Shown: piece after piece, positions 24,495 to 33,235 of the stretch | Layout: the number at the start of each line of letters is the position of its first letter | Position numbering within the stretch: the first letter of the stretch is position 1 | Assembly: GCF_013365535.1 (NCBI RefSeq) | Contig: NZ_CP053590.1 | Span: forward strand, 1,850,501 to 1,914,500 | Length of the DNA stretch: 64,000 nt | Reading direction: 5' to 3' | DNA from: Aquimarina sp. TRL1 | GTDB lineage: Bacteria > Bacteroidota > Bacteroidia > Flavobacteriales > Flavobacteriaceae | Notes under the pieces: generated by a model | Told to the model about the DNA's origin: nothing | The model's database searches: none | What the model saw: the letters and a program-made list of their open reading frames with translations, nothing else | Made by a program: the position numbers and the translations under genes

Positions 24495-26078
24495 ATGGAC
24501 ATTTTTAAAAATATAAAAAATGATCTGCCGGCAAGTATCGTAGTATTCTTTGTAGCATTACCTCTTTGTTTAGGAATCGCTTTAGCCAGTGGAGCCCCTC
24601 TTTTTTCAGGATTGATAGCAGGGGTTGTAGGAGGAATTGTGATAGGAGCACTGAGTGGTTCACAAATAGGGGTGAGTGGTCCTGCGGCTGGTTTGGCAGC
24701 AATCGTACTGGCGGCTATAGGAGTCCTGGGATATAAGAGCTTCCTTTTAGCAGTTGTTTTAGGAGGAATTATCCAATTTTTGTTTGGTGTTTTACGCGCG
24801 GGGATTATCGGATATTATTTTCCCTCTTCAGTAATTAAAGGAATGCTTACAGGAATTGGAGTAATCATTATCCTTAAGCAAATTCCTCATTTCTTTGGGT
24901 ATGATAATGACCCTGAAGGAGATTTTGCCTTTTTTCAAGTAGATGGAGAAAATACCTTTTCAGGAATTATTAATATGTTTAATAACATCAGTTTAGGTGC
25001 TACAATCATAGGAATAGTTGCATTAGCAATTTTAGTCTTATGGGATAGAGTATTGGTGAAAAAAGCAAGAATTTTTCAGATAATTCAAGGACCTTTAGTA
25101 GCGGTTGTTTTAGGGATTATTTTTTACGTGTCTACCAAGGGAGACGGACAATTTGCTATTGCAGCAGATCATTTGGTAAAAGTGCCAATTCCAGATAGCT
25201 TCGATTCGTTTTTAGGACAGTTTAGTTTCCCTAATTTTAGAGCTATAACTAATCCCGAAGTTTGGATTACTGCATTTACAATTGCATTGGTAGCTAGTTT
25301 AGAAACATTACTATGTGTAGAAGCATCTGATAAAATTGACCCGGAAAAAAGAGTAACGCCAACTAATAGAGAATTGTTAGCACAAGGAACAGGAAATGTG
25401 ATTTCTGGATTGATAGGTGGACTACCGGTAACTCAGGTAATCGTTCGAAGTTCGGCGAATGTGCAATCCGGAGGAAAAACAAAACTATCTGCAATCATTC
25501 ATGGGTTCTTACTATTGATTTCTGTAGTAACCATTCCTGCATTATTGAATAAAATTCCACTATCAGTATTAGCGGCTGTCTTATTAGTTGTAGGGTATAA
25601 ATTGGCAAAACCTTCTGTTTTTAAGAGCATGTTTAATGCAGGATGGAAGCAGTTTTTACCTTTTATCGTTACTATTTTAGGGATTGTATTCTTTGACCTG
25701 TTAAAAGGAATTGGATTAGGACTACTGGTAGGAATTGTAGTGATTCTGATCAAAAGTTATCAGAACTCTCATTTCTTACATATAGAAGATAGTGGTAATG
25801 GACAAAACAGAATTAAAATGACCTTGGCAGAAGAAGTAACTTTCTTTAATAAGGGAGCCATTTTGAAAGAATTAGACCGTTTACCAGAGCAGACATATCT
25901 TACTTTAGATGTGAGAAATACCAGATACTTGGATGCAGACATTATAGAAATTCTGGAAGATTTCTCTGAAAAAGCTAAAAAACGGAATATCGATATAAAA
26001 CTAATCTCGGAACGAGGAATTGTGGAGAATCCGGATAGTTATATTGGTTTTTTCAAGTTGAGACCAAAAACAAACTAA
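24495..26078 (+). CDS. SulP-family anion transporter (bicarbonate transporter candidate)
   Basis: 527 residues with ten or more transmembrane segments, opening DLPASIVVFFVALPLCLGIALASGAPLFSGLIAGVVGG, the SulP signature. A short C-terminal STAS-like domain (about 445-520: LAEEVTFFNKGAILKELDRLPEQTYLTLDVRNTRYLDADIIEILEDFSEKA) follows. SulP transporters move sulfate, bicarbonate or chloride; the gene 8 bases downstream encodes a beta-carbonic anhydrase, which favours bicarbonate (BicA-like), probably with Na+. That substrate is inferred from context. Confidence 0.85.
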   Translation: MDIFKNIKNDLPASIVVFFVALPLCLGIALASGAPLFSGLIAGVVGGIVIGALSGSQIGVSGPAAGLAAIVLAAIGVLGYKSFLLAVVLGGIIQFLFGVLRAGIIGYYFPSSVIKGMLTGIGVIIILKQIPHFFGYDNDPEGDFAFFQVDGENTFSGIINMFNNISLGATIIGIVALAILVLWDRVLVKKARIFQIIQGPLVAVVLGIIFYVSTKGDGQFAIAADHLVKVPIPDSFDSFLGQFSFPNFRAITNPEVWITAFTIALVASLETLLCVEASDKIDPEKRVTPTNRELLAQGTGNVISGLIGGLPVTQVIVRSSANVQSGGKTKLSAIIHGFLLLISVVTIPALLNKIPLSVLAAVLLVVGYKLAKPSVFKSMFNAGWKQFLPFIVTILGIVFFDLLKGIGLGLLVGIVVILIKSYQNSHFLHIEDSGNGQNRIKMTLAEEVTFFNKGAILKELDRLPEQTYLTLDVRNTRYLDADIIEILEDFSEKAKKRNIDIKLISERGIVENPDSYIGFFKLRPKTN

Positions 26079-26086
26079 TATATATT

Positions 26087-26725
26087 ATGAAAGCACATAC
26101 TAAAGAAACTCAGGCGGCAATCACGCCTAAGCAGGCATTAGCTATTTTGAAAGAGGGGAACATTCGTTTTCAGAATAGTCAAAAAGCTGATAGAAATCTG
26201 TTAGAACAGGTTAGCGACACTAAAAGCGGGCAATTTCCATTTGCAACAGTATTAAGTTGTATCGATTCCAGAGTCTCGGCAGAGTTAATCTTTGATCAGG
26301 GAGTGGGGGATATTTTTAGTGCAAGAGTAGCTGGAAATTTCGTGAATGAAGATATTTTAGGGAGTATGGAGTTCGCGTGTAAGCTGGCAGGAACAAAATT
26401 AATTTTGGTTCTTGGTCATACCAGTTGTGGTGCTATCAAAGGAGCTTGTGATGATGCAAAACTTGGAAACCTGACCAGTTTGATAGGTAAACTTAAACCT
26501 GCAGTAGCTGGAGTAACAAAACCAGAAGATGCTTCTTTGAGAACTTCTAAAAATATTGATTTTGTAAATGAAGTGGCTGTAAAGAACGTACAGTTGACAA
26601 TTGATGCAATCCGAAAAGATAGCGAAGTACTCAGAGAGATGGAAGAACAGGGAGAAATCATTATCGTTGGAGGAATGTATGACATTCAAAATGGAAAAGT
26701 AGATTTTTTCGAACATCAGATATAA
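26087..26725 (+). CDS. Beta-class carbonic anhydrase
   Basis: 212 residues. The zinc ligands Cys58 (LSCIDSR), Asp60 of the Asp-Arg dyad, His111 and Cys114 (GHTSCGA) are all present. It interconverts CO2 and bicarbonate. No signal peptide is seen, so it acts in the cytosol, next to the SulP transporter encoded 8 bases upstream. Together they could supply bicarbonate for anaplerotic carboxylases. A hairpin that is probably a terminator follows the gene. Confidence 0.92.
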   Translation: MKAHTKETQAAITPKQALAILKEGNIRFQNSQKADRNLLEQVSDTKSGQFPFATVLSCIDSRVSAELIFDQGVGDIFSARVAGNFVNEDILGSMEFACKLAGTKLILVLGHTSCGAIKGACDDAKLGNLTSLIGKLKPAVAGVTKPEDASLRTSKNIDFVNEVAVKNVQLTIDAIRKDSEVLREMEEQGEIIIVGGMYDIQNGKVDFFEHQI

Positions 26726-26804
26726 TTTATAAAGGCTGATATACTTCTCTGAAATATAGAAATTGAAGAGATCATATAGAGGTAACCTTTTTATAATAGT
26801 CTTT

Positions 26805-26840
26805 AGCCAGTGTTCTTTTGAATACTGGCTTTATTTGTTT
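26805..26840 (+). terminator. Intrinsic terminator after carbonic anhydrase gene
   Basis: AGCCAGTGTTC (26805-26815) pairs with GAATACTGGCT (26820-26830; one G-T) around a TTTT loop, followed by a T-rich tail. It separates the first SulP-anhydrase unit from the second SulP gene. Confidence 0.65.
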
Positions 26841-26885
26841 ACTTTGGTTTGATTATTTTATTACAAAGTATAATTTCAGTACTAT

Positions 26886-28733
26886 ATGAAGCAATTTTTT
26901 TCGAACTTTAAAGGAGATGTGTTTGGAGGGCTTACTGCCGGTATTGTGGCACTTCCTTTGGCGCTAGCTTTTGGGGTTTCATCTGGTTTGGGACCAAGTG
27001 CAGGGCTTTACGGAGCGATTTTTATTAGTTTTTTTGCAGCTCTTTTCGGGGGTACAAATACACAGATATCTGGTCCGACCGCACCTATGACAGCTGTGAG
27101 TATGGTGATTATTGCCGGATTGATCGGAGCCCATGAAGGCGATGTGTCAAAAGCCTTACCCGTTATATTATTTGTTTTTCTGTTAGCAGGGTTGTTACAG
27201 ATTGTTCTTGGTGTTTTGGGAGTTGGAAAATATATAAAATATATGCCATATCCAGTAGTATCCGGTTTTATGACAGCGATTGGAGTGATGATTCTAATTA
27301 CACAACTACTCCCTGCTTTGGGGTATTATCCCAAAGAAGATACTGACTTTGTCAAAACATTTGTACCAGAGGCGGAAGAAGTGATTTTGAATAAAATATT
27401 AAAGGAAGAAGCAGGAGAAGGGATTCTTGTATTAGATAATTTTAAAGAGACAATCGATAGAGCGGAGAAGATCACTCAGGAACAAGTTCAGATGGAAGCA
27501 GTTGCGTTGGCAGCAGCAGACTCTTCTGGGGTTTTAGGAGCGGTTAAAGGGTTGTCCAGAGCGATTTTTAAGATTAATTATCTAGAGTTGACACTCTGCT
27601 TATTAACCATATTGATTATTTATGGATTTAAGCGAATAACAACGACGATTCCGAGTACATTGGTAGCCTTATTACTAGTGTCTGGAGGGGCCTATATTTT
27701 AGGAGTTAAATACAGACCTATTGAAAAAATACCAGAAGGTTTCCCTACATTTAATATGGATATCTTTACGGAGTTTAGTTATGCGCAGATTAAACCCTAT
27801 ATTTTTTCTGCTGTATCTCTCGCCTTTTTAGGAGCGATAGATTCTTTGTTGACGTCAGTTGTAGCAGATAATATAACCAAAACAAGACATAAGCCCAGTA
27901 AGGAATTAGTAGGACAGGGAATAGGAAATACGATTTCTGCGCTTTTTGGAGGACTTCCAGGAGCTGGAGCTACAATTAGGACAGTTGTAAATATTAATGC
28001 CGGTGGAAAAACAAAGCTATCCGGAATGATTGCAGGGGTATTACTCTTAGTGGTTTTATTAGCTCTGGGACCTGTCGCATCTCAGATACCAAGTGCTGTA
28101 TTAGCAGGGATTCTTATTACAGTAGGGATTGGAGTGATGGATTATAAAGGGCTAAAAGCAATTCCTCATATCCCCAAAGTAGAGGTCGTTATTATGTTAG
28201 TCGTATTGGTGTTATCTGTTTTCTGGGATTTGGTATATGCAGTAGGGATCGGACTGATTTTAGCATCCTTACTATTTATGAAAAAAATGGGAGATCTTAC
28301 GGCTTCTAAATCTACGGTGCAAAAATTAAAAACATCGGATGCTGAAGAGAAAGAGTGGAAAGACGAGGCTGGTTTCCCTAAAGAATTAAAAGAAGAAGTT
28401 TTTATAAAACACTTAAATGGTCCTGTGTTTTTTGGGTCTACTACAGAATTCCAGCAATTAGCACAGCAGATTCCTGATACTGCCTCACATGTAATTCTAC
28501 GGATGGATTTGGTACCGTATATTGACCAGTCTGGGTTGTATGCAATGGAAGATATTTTATTAGATCTGGAACAGCGTTCCATCAGTGTTTATATTGTAGG
28601 GATACAAAAACAACCAATGTACCTGATGAAAAAAATCGATTTGATCCCGGATTTGATTTCGGAAGAACGAATCTTTGAAACCTTTGATCCCTGTATGAGC
28701 TCTCTGAAAAAAGTGATAAAGGATATTCATTAA
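26886..28733 (+). CDS. SulP-family transporter with STAS domain and large insertion
   Basis: 615 residues. The SulP core begins FGGLTAGIVALPLALAFGVSSGLGPSAGLYGAIF, with PVVSGFMTAIGVMILITQ and GNTISALFGGLPGAGATIRT. Between early transmembrane segments is a soluble insertion of about 80 residues (145-230; Glu/Ala-rich, VPEAEEVILNKILKEEAG...VQMEAVALAAADSSG). This is not usual for SulP proteins. A STAS domain ends the protein (FKIHLNGPVFFGSTTEFQ region to DLIPDLISEERIF). The second SulP of this cluster; substrate unknown. Confidence 0.85.
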   Translation: MKQFFSNFKGDVFGGLTAGIVALPLALAFGVSSGLGPSAGLYGAIFISFFAALFGGTNTQISGPTAPMTAVSMVIIAGLIGAHEGDVSKALPVILFVFLLAGLLQIVLGVLGVGKYIKYMPYPVVSGFMTAIGVMILITQLLPALGYYPKEDTDFVKTFVPEAEEVILNKILKEEAGEGILVLDNFKETIDRAEKITQEQVQMEAVALAAADSSGVLGAVKGLSRAIFKINYLELTLCLLTILIIYGFKRITTTIPSTLVALLLVSGGAYILGVKYRPIEKIPEGFPTFNMDIFTEFSYAQIKPYIFSAVSLAFLGAIDSLLTSVVADNITKTRHKPSKELVGQGIGNTISALFGGLPGAGATIRTVVNINAGGKTKLSGMIAGVLLLVVLLALGPVASQIPSAVLAGILITVGIGVMDYKGLKAIPHIPKVEVVIMLVVLVLSVFWDLVYAVGIGLILASLLFMKKMGDLTASKSTVQKLKTSDAEEKEWKDEAGFPKELKEEVFIKHLNGPVFFGSTTEFQQLAQQIPDTASHVILRMDLVPYIDQSGLYAMEDILLDLEQRSISVYIVGIQKQPMYLMKKIDLIPDLISEERIFETFDPCMSSLKKVIKDIH

Positions 28734-28740
28734 AACAAAT

Positions 28741-28769
28741 AAAAAAAGCGCCAAATAGGCGCTTTTTTT
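28741..28769. terminator. Bidirectional terminator, SulP / cvpA
   Basis: Seven A, AGCGCC-type stem and seven T: AAAAAAAGCGCC (28741-28752) pairs with GGCGCTTTTTTT (28758-28769) around AAATA. It lies exactly between two convergent genes and should stop transcripts from both. Confidence 0.95.
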
Positions 28770-28774
28770 ATTTG

Positions 28775-29284
28775 TTATGCTTGCTTCTCTTCTTCGGGAT
28801 TTACTTCTTTAAGAATATCAGGAAGTAAAGAAGGAGCAAATTTTCGTACCGGAGTATATAGTATAGATGATTGTAGTGTTTCTTGTTTTACGATGGGAAT
28901 TACTTTGTTTCCGGCATCCAGAAACATGAGAATAACACTGATGATAAAAGCGACCTTTAGAAGACCGAAAAGACCTCCTAGGAGTTTGTTTAGAATACCT
29001 AATGAAGCAAAGTCTGCAATTTTGGTTAAGATTTTACCTGCCAGAGAAACAAGTAGAACAACAGCGATAAATGTAATAGCAAACGCAGTTAATTTTAATA
29101 TGTTTTCCTGCCAATCTACATATTGTTTTAGGTACGCACCTATATGATGAGAAAAATGGATAGCTATATAAATACCAGCTATAAGAGCTACTAAAGAGGC
29201 TAAGGATACAAACAGTCCTTTGTTTAATCCCCTGATTACCCCCCATAATAAAAGGACACCTAAAATAATATCAATATAATTCAT
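28775..29284 (-). CDS. CvpA family membrane protein
   Basis: 169 residues with four transmembrane helices (DIILGVLLLWGVIRGLNKGLF..., LIAGIYIAIHF, FAITFIAVVLLVSLAGKIL, LLKVAFIISVILMFLDA) and the family pattern GxxxGLNKGL / NKLLGGLFGLLK. CvpA is linked to colicin V production, purine biosynthesis and envelope resistance to bile or deoxycholate in other bacteria; its molecular role is not settled. Only five bases separate its stop from the shared terminator. Confidence 0.85.
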   Translation of the reverse strand: MNYIDIILGVLLLWGVIRGLNKGLFVSLASLVALIAGIYIAIHFSHHIGAYLKQYVDWQENILKLTAFAITFIAVVLLVSLAGKILTKIADFASLGILNKLLGGLFGLLKVAFIISVILMFLDAGNKVIPIVKQETLQSSILYTPVRKFAPSLLPDILKEVNPEEEKQA

Positions 29285-29335
29285 TTGGAATAAGTGTTTT
29301 GGCCTAAGATACTATTTTATATTCAATAAAATTTA

Positions 29336-29343
29336 TATTTTTG
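29336..29343 (+). promoter_or_regulatory. -7 box of the toxin-antitoxin operon
   Basis: TATTTTTG, an exact TAnnTTTG match, 26 bases before the antitoxin ATG. Short AT repeats (ATACTA twice near 29356-29368) overlap the likely start site and could be the site where the antitoxin complex binds. Confidence 0.5.
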
Positions 29344-29368
29344 ATATAAGATATATATACTATATACT

Positions 29369-29611
29369 ATGAGAAAAATTATTGATATTGAAGAGGAGTT
29401 ATTGCCTAAGCTTAAATTGTTGGCTGCATTAGAGAATTCTAGCGTAAAGAGAGTTATGGAAGATGCAGTGTCTTGGTATATTAAACATAAACAAAAAGAA
29501 CGTATAAACGAAATGTCTCAGGAACAAAAGGAAGATTTAGGTCTTTTGCTTTTAATGCAACAGGCAAAATCTGATGATGCTATTAGTGGGGATGAGTTTT
29601 TAAACCTGTAA
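29369..29611 (+). CDS. Antitoxin of a RelE-type toxin-antitoxin pair
   Basis: 80 residues. The N-terminal part MRKIIDIEEELLPKLKLLAALENSSVKRVMEDAVSWYI reads as a ribbon-helix-helix dimer (strand DIEEE, two helices). The C-terminus (KEDLGLLLLMQQAKSDDAISGDEFLNL) is the kind of acidic helical tail that wraps a toxin. The toxin gene starts four bases after its stop. It is expected to neutralise the toxin and to autorepress through the AT-rich site around its start. Confidence 0.75.
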   Translation: MRKIIDIEEELLPKLKLLAALENSSVKRVMEDAVSWYIKHKQKERINEMSQEQKEDLGLLLLMQQAKSDDAISGDEFLNL

Positions 29612-29615
29612 GCAG

Positions 29616-29891
29616 ATGGATATCAAAGTTTCTATGCAGTTTGTCTCGGATTTTAAAAAGATACAGGACCCTTCTTTCCAGGAAAAAATAAAGAATGTGA
29701 TAAAAGAGCTTACCTCCGTTGATCACATCAGTGATATTTCTCAGTTCAGACGTATTGGAGGTACGGAGGATTCCTATAGAATGGGGATCGGGTTTTATTA
29801 CTTGATAAGTAGAAAAACAGCAGATAATGAACTTACTTTTTTTCGGTTATTACACAGAAATGAAGTATTGGATGTATTGCATATCAAATAA
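29616..29891 (+). CDS. RelE/ParE-superfamily toxin
   Basis: 91 residues ending FFRLLHRNEVLDVLHIK, with the RelE-fold sequence of strand, two helices and beta sheet: MDIKVSMQFVSDFKKIQD, IKELTSVDHISDISQFRRIGGTEDSYRMGIGFYYLISRK. The basic residues of the sheet and the late Arg/His pair suggest a ribosome-dependent mRNase, but a gyrase-targeting ParE type cannot be excluded. It is expressed from the antitoxin promoter, and its stop lies 14 bases from the convergent receptor gene. Confidence 0.78.
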   Translation: MDIKVSMQFVSDFKKIQDPSFQEKIKNVIKELTSVDHISDISQFRRIGGTEDSYRMGIGFYYLISRKTADNELTFFRLLHRNEVLDVLHIK

Positions 29892-29904
29892 AGTTCAGGA
29901 AGCA

Positions 29905-32502
29905 CTAAAAATACATTCTAAAAACTAAGTTAGGAGTAAAACCCAACGATTGCTGTTTTAAGGAGTTCAATTCTATTTTTTCGGTTAAGGCGTTATCGTC
30001 TAATTTGTAATTTACAGAAATCGGAACTTTTCGGTTATAAATATTTAAAAAAGAAAGACCGAATTGTCCTCTCCAATGGTCTCCTTTATTGAAGTTAAAG
30101 CGATAAATTGCTGAGACATCTAATCGGTGATAATTAGGAAGCCTGCCTCCATTGATTTTCCCGTAACTTATGTCCTCATCTCTAAGCGTTGCCCTGGTAA
30201 AAGGAGCACCGCTTCTCCATAGCCATCCCAGAGAGAACTCCCAGTTTTTTACCTTGTATGAATTGGAAATTCTAAAATTATGTGGGATATCATTGTTTCC
30301 GGAAAATGAATGTTCCTGAATATCAGGAAATGTGTATTTGACATTATTATAAGTATAACCTATCCAGGTTCTGAAATTTTGAAACCGTTTTTTTAGAAAT
30401 ACATCAATGCCCAAGATGTTACTTTCTCCTGTAGAAGGTTTGTCAGATACTGTTGTAAAACCATTGGTGAAAGAAGTCAATCCTTCTATTTTTTTTAGAT
30501 AACCATCAATTTCGAAGTTCCACCCTTTTTTAGAAAACAAGACTCCTGCTGACACTTGTCGGCTTTTTAGGACCGGAATATCCCTGTTATCAGAGTTAAC
30601 CCATATATTATTTCCTAAACGAAGCCCTGGGTTGTCGAATTCCACAAGTTGACTAATAGGTTGATACCGAAATTCTCCGGTGGCTTTAATCCTTACGTTT
30701 TTGGTGATGGGGTGTGTGATGTTTAGTCGGGGTTCTGCATAGTATTCGTCATTGATAGAGTAATAGGTTTTTCTCACTCCAAGACTAATTACACTTTTGT
30801 TTTTGGGTTGATATTTATAGGTGGAATAAATCGTACTCGTATTGTTTTTTATATTGTCCAGACTGCCGACAGCACTAGAAAATTCTCTGTCTGATTGAAT
30901 ATTGTAGAAGACATTATTTTTAGAAAACTGATATCCGATTGTAAATGAATTGTAATCATTGATATAGTACTCTACGTTTGCATCAAAACCAAAATCTTGT
31001 ACAGTATTTTCTCTGGTAATTTCATCTTCTATGGATACGCCTTCTTTTTCTTTCTCAGTGTAATGATAATTATATTGATAATCGATATAGTATGATTTTA
31101 TGGAGTGATTCAAAGAATTTCCTTTTGCTCCCTTCCATGCGATACTAATTCCTTCATTTTGTATCTGAAGTTTATCAGTTGCAATATTTTCTCCGTCATC
31201 TAGCTTAAAAGCAAGCATATTTCGGGTAAATAGTCCGCTGGTGGTTATTTTATCTTGTTCTGTAGCATCAAATATCATTTTGAAACTTCCGTCATAGAAG
31301 TAGAAATCATTATTAGCCAGGACATCTTCTACATCAATTTCCCCTTCATCTTCATCCTCACCGTCTTCGTCATTATCTCCGATACTAATTGCCATTCCTT
31401 TGTTTTCAGAAGTTATTTTGGTGTTTTGAAATACTCTTTCTGCATAGGTCTTATAAGTAGGAGTTTGCAGAACATCGGTAAAAGATCGCCTGCCAGATAC
31501 AATGACACCAAGTTTGTCTGTGACAGGGGTTTTTAAATAAAGATCGGCATGTGTACCGTTAATGCCTAAACCCCCTGTGATTCTTTCTGGTACTTCTGTA
31601 TCCCCAGAAATATCGATAACACCGGAAACTCTATCTCCATATTGAGCATCTGCTCCTCCTTTGATAACAGTAGCTCCTTTTACAATGTGAGGATTAAAAG
31701 CAGATAACATCCCGAAAAAATGACCAGTATTATACATTTTTATATCATCCCAAAGAATCAGGTTCTGATCAGGAGAACCTCCACGTATTTGGATTCCCGT
31801 TACAGTTTCATCTGGGCTGCTAATTCCGGGAATAAGTTGCATGCTTTGTAGAATATCAGGTTCTGTAAGTCCAGGGAGTATGCCTAGTTTTTTATTAGAA
31901 ATAGTTAAGGAACCGTTTTTGTTTTTATCGATTCCTGTAGTAATATATTCAAGGATTAATACTTCAGTAAGTAAAGTGCTTTGTTGCTGAATATGAATTG
32001 TGAGACAGGTTTCTTTTTTTATAGATGAAACAGGAATACTCTTATGATCATATCCAACATAAAGAATATTAATGGTGCTTGTTGCAGAAACATTATCAAG
32101 ATTAAAATACCCTTCCTCATTTGTTATGGTTCCTCTATTGGAATTTGTAATTTCAATAGTGGCATAAGGAAGTGCTTTTCCGCTTTGTTTATCATAAACA
32201 TATCCACATATAGAGATCTTCTGAGAAGGAAGACGGATGATTATCTGTCGTTCTGTTACTTTTTTGAACTCTAGGGTGGTAAGCTCCCGTAAAGATATTA
32301 GAATGTCTTCTATAGAACTATTGTTAATGTGTATTGATACTTTTTTATTTTGTACAACTTCATTGTCGTATGAGAAAATAACCTGATACGATGTTTCAAT
32401 TTCATTTAATAGCGTTTGTAAAGAAGTTTCTTTATATGTTTTTGTTACCTGTGCATTAGCTGACAGGCAGTACATTAGTAGTAATAAAAATAGTTTTCTC
32501 AT
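29905..32502 (-). CDS. TonB-dependent receptor with STN signalling domain
   Basis: 865 residues from the ATG at 32502; the ATG at 32526 would add MHSPAEWS before a perfect signal peptide (MRKLFLLLLMYCLSANAQ), so the downstream start is chosen. An STN domain (about 25-75, TSLQTLLNEIETSYQVIFSYDNE) is followed by a CarboxypepD-regulatory-like domain (about 82-170), the plug (about 205-310, SMQLIPGISSPDETVTGIQIRGGSPDQNLILWDD) and an outer-membrane barrel ending RMYF. One acidic loop (DNDEDGEDEDEGEIDVED) is striking and may bind cations. STN domains pass a ligand signal to a FecR anti-sigma factor, and such a pair is encoded just upstream. The ligand is unknown. Confidence 0.87.
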   Translation of the reverse strand: MRKLFLLLLMYCLSANAQVTKTYKETSLQTLLNEIETSYQVIFSYDNEVVQNKKVSIHINNSSIEDILISLRELTTLEFKKVTERQIIIRLPSQKISICGYVYDKQSGKALPYATIEITNSNRGTITNEEGYFNLDNVSATSTINILYVGYDHKSIPVSSIKKETCLTIHIQQQSTLLTEVLILEYITTGIDKNKNGSLTISNKKLGILPGLTEPDILQSMQLIPGISSPDETVTGIQIRGGSPDQNLILWDDIKMYNTGHFFGMLSAFNPHIVKGATVIKGGADAQYGDRVSGVIDISGDTEVPERITGGLGINGTHADLYLKTPVTDKLGVIVSGRRSFTDVLQTPTYKTYAERVFQNTKITSENKGMAISIGDNDEDGEDEDEGEIDVEDVLANNDFYFYDGSFKMIFDATEQDKITTSGLFTRNMLAFKLDDGENIATDKLQIQNEGISIAWKGAKGNSLNHSIKSYYIDYQYNYHYTEKEKEGVSIEDEITRENTVQDFGFDANVEYYINDYNSFTIGYQFSKNNVFYNIQSDREFSSAVGSLDNIKNNTSTIYSTYKYQPKNKSVISLGVRKTYYSINDEYYAEPRLNITHPITKNVRIKATGEFRYQPISQLVEFDNPGLRLGNNIWVNSDNRDIPVLKSRQVSAGVLFSKKGWNFEIDGYLKKIEGLTSFTNGFTTVSDKPSTGESNILGIDVFLKKRFQNFRTWIGYTYNNVKYTFPDIQEHSFSGNNDIPHNFRISNSYKVKNWEFSLGWLWRSGAPFTRATLRDEDISYGKINGGRLPNYHRLDVSAIYRFNFNKGDHWRGQFGLSFLNIYNRKVPISVNYKLDDNALTEKIELNSLKQQSLGFTPNLVFRMYF

Positions 32503-32778
32503 AGACCATTCAGCAGGGGAGTGCATCTATTGTTTTTGTTTAGGTTTATTAAATAATGGGGATAAAGCAGGAGTAAACTTCGTTAAAAAAACAAAGAAAC
32601 AGAAAATAAATTTATAACGTACTTTATACATAAATAGTGTTCCTGTATTCGGATTGAATATATTTTTTTGTTTGATATTCAGTGTTTTGTTTGCTTTTAG
32701 TGAAATGCTTTTTGATAAAATGTTTTGTCTGCCATAGATGTTATATTCCCTTTGTTTTCAAAATTATACTTCTTAAAT

Positions 32779-32812
32779 AACAGTTTAAGACGTGATTACC
32801 CTACCATTTTGT
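32779..32812 (+). promoter_or_regulatory. ACCCTACC motif, copy D
   Basis: Begins AACAGTTTAAGACGTGATTA and runs into CCCTACCATTTTGT. It matches copy C at 34282-34315 in 23 of 34 positions, including AACA at the left and TACCCTACC. On the minus strand it is GGTAGGGTA, which could pair with copy A 40 bases away. Confidence 0.5.
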
Positions 32813-32845
32813 AAGGTTTTTTTGTAATGTGTAAAAAATCAATTA

Positions 32846-32878
32846 TTTAGGTAGGGTGTAGCGCATTTCAGATGTTAT
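32846..32878 (-). promoter_or_regulatory. ACCCTACC motif, copy A (receptor leader)
   Basis: 27 of 33 positions are identical to copy B ahead of the sigma gene. On the minus strand the block reads ATAACA, TGAAA and TACACCCTACCT, pointing towards the receptor gene 344 bases downstream. The shared block suggests a common sigma factor or regulator. Confidence 0.6.
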
Positions 32879-33037
32879 TATTCTACAACTATTTTTTTGC
32901 GGTCAGTGAAGGTACATTTGGTTATTAAGAATTTTCCATGCTCTGATGTGGCTAAATGATATAGAAAAAATGAATTTCCCCCTAGATGGAGAGTTTTTAT
33001 ACGGTCTCTCTATTCAAAACCGCGTTGAGTTGTGTGC

Positions 33038-33075
33038 AAAAAGGGTTTGATATGGTTGAATATCAAACCCTTTTT
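33038..33075 (-). terminator. Intrinsic terminator downstream of fecR
   Basis: A-rich GGGTTTGATA (33043-33052) pairs with TATCAAACCC (33061-33070), extended by A5/T5 on the outside; loop eight bases. It ends the sigma/fecR transcript and separates it from the receptor gene. Confidence 0.85.
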
Positions 33076-33235
33076 TATGTTTTTCTAATATGGTAAAGTA
33101 TTCCGGTGTATAGTAATATTTACATTGCATCGAAAAGGGTCGATTCGATAGTTACAGCTTAAATACCTTGAAGCTTGCTCCAGACTAACACCTGTTTCTT
33201 GTGTAATACCTGATTTTGCTTGTGCAGGAGAGGTT

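Larger units (their letters stand above)
32503..33235. other. Long intergenic region between fecR and receptor genes
   Basis: 733 bases. It contains two ACCCTACC-type motifs in opposite orientation (32779-32812 and 32846-32878) and a strong terminator (33038-33075). The stretch at 33077-33235 has a 40-codon open frame on the minus strand but no start codon. The rest is AT-rich and featureless to me. The receptor's promoter should be the motif at 32846-32878 or just after it. Confidence 0.55.

Noticed and set aside
33077..33235. Minus-strand open frame (about 40 codons, ...ETGVSLEQASRYLSCNY...) between fecR and the terminator
   Set aside because: It has no ATG, GTG or TTG in frame and begins right after a stop codon; protein-like composition alone is not enough.
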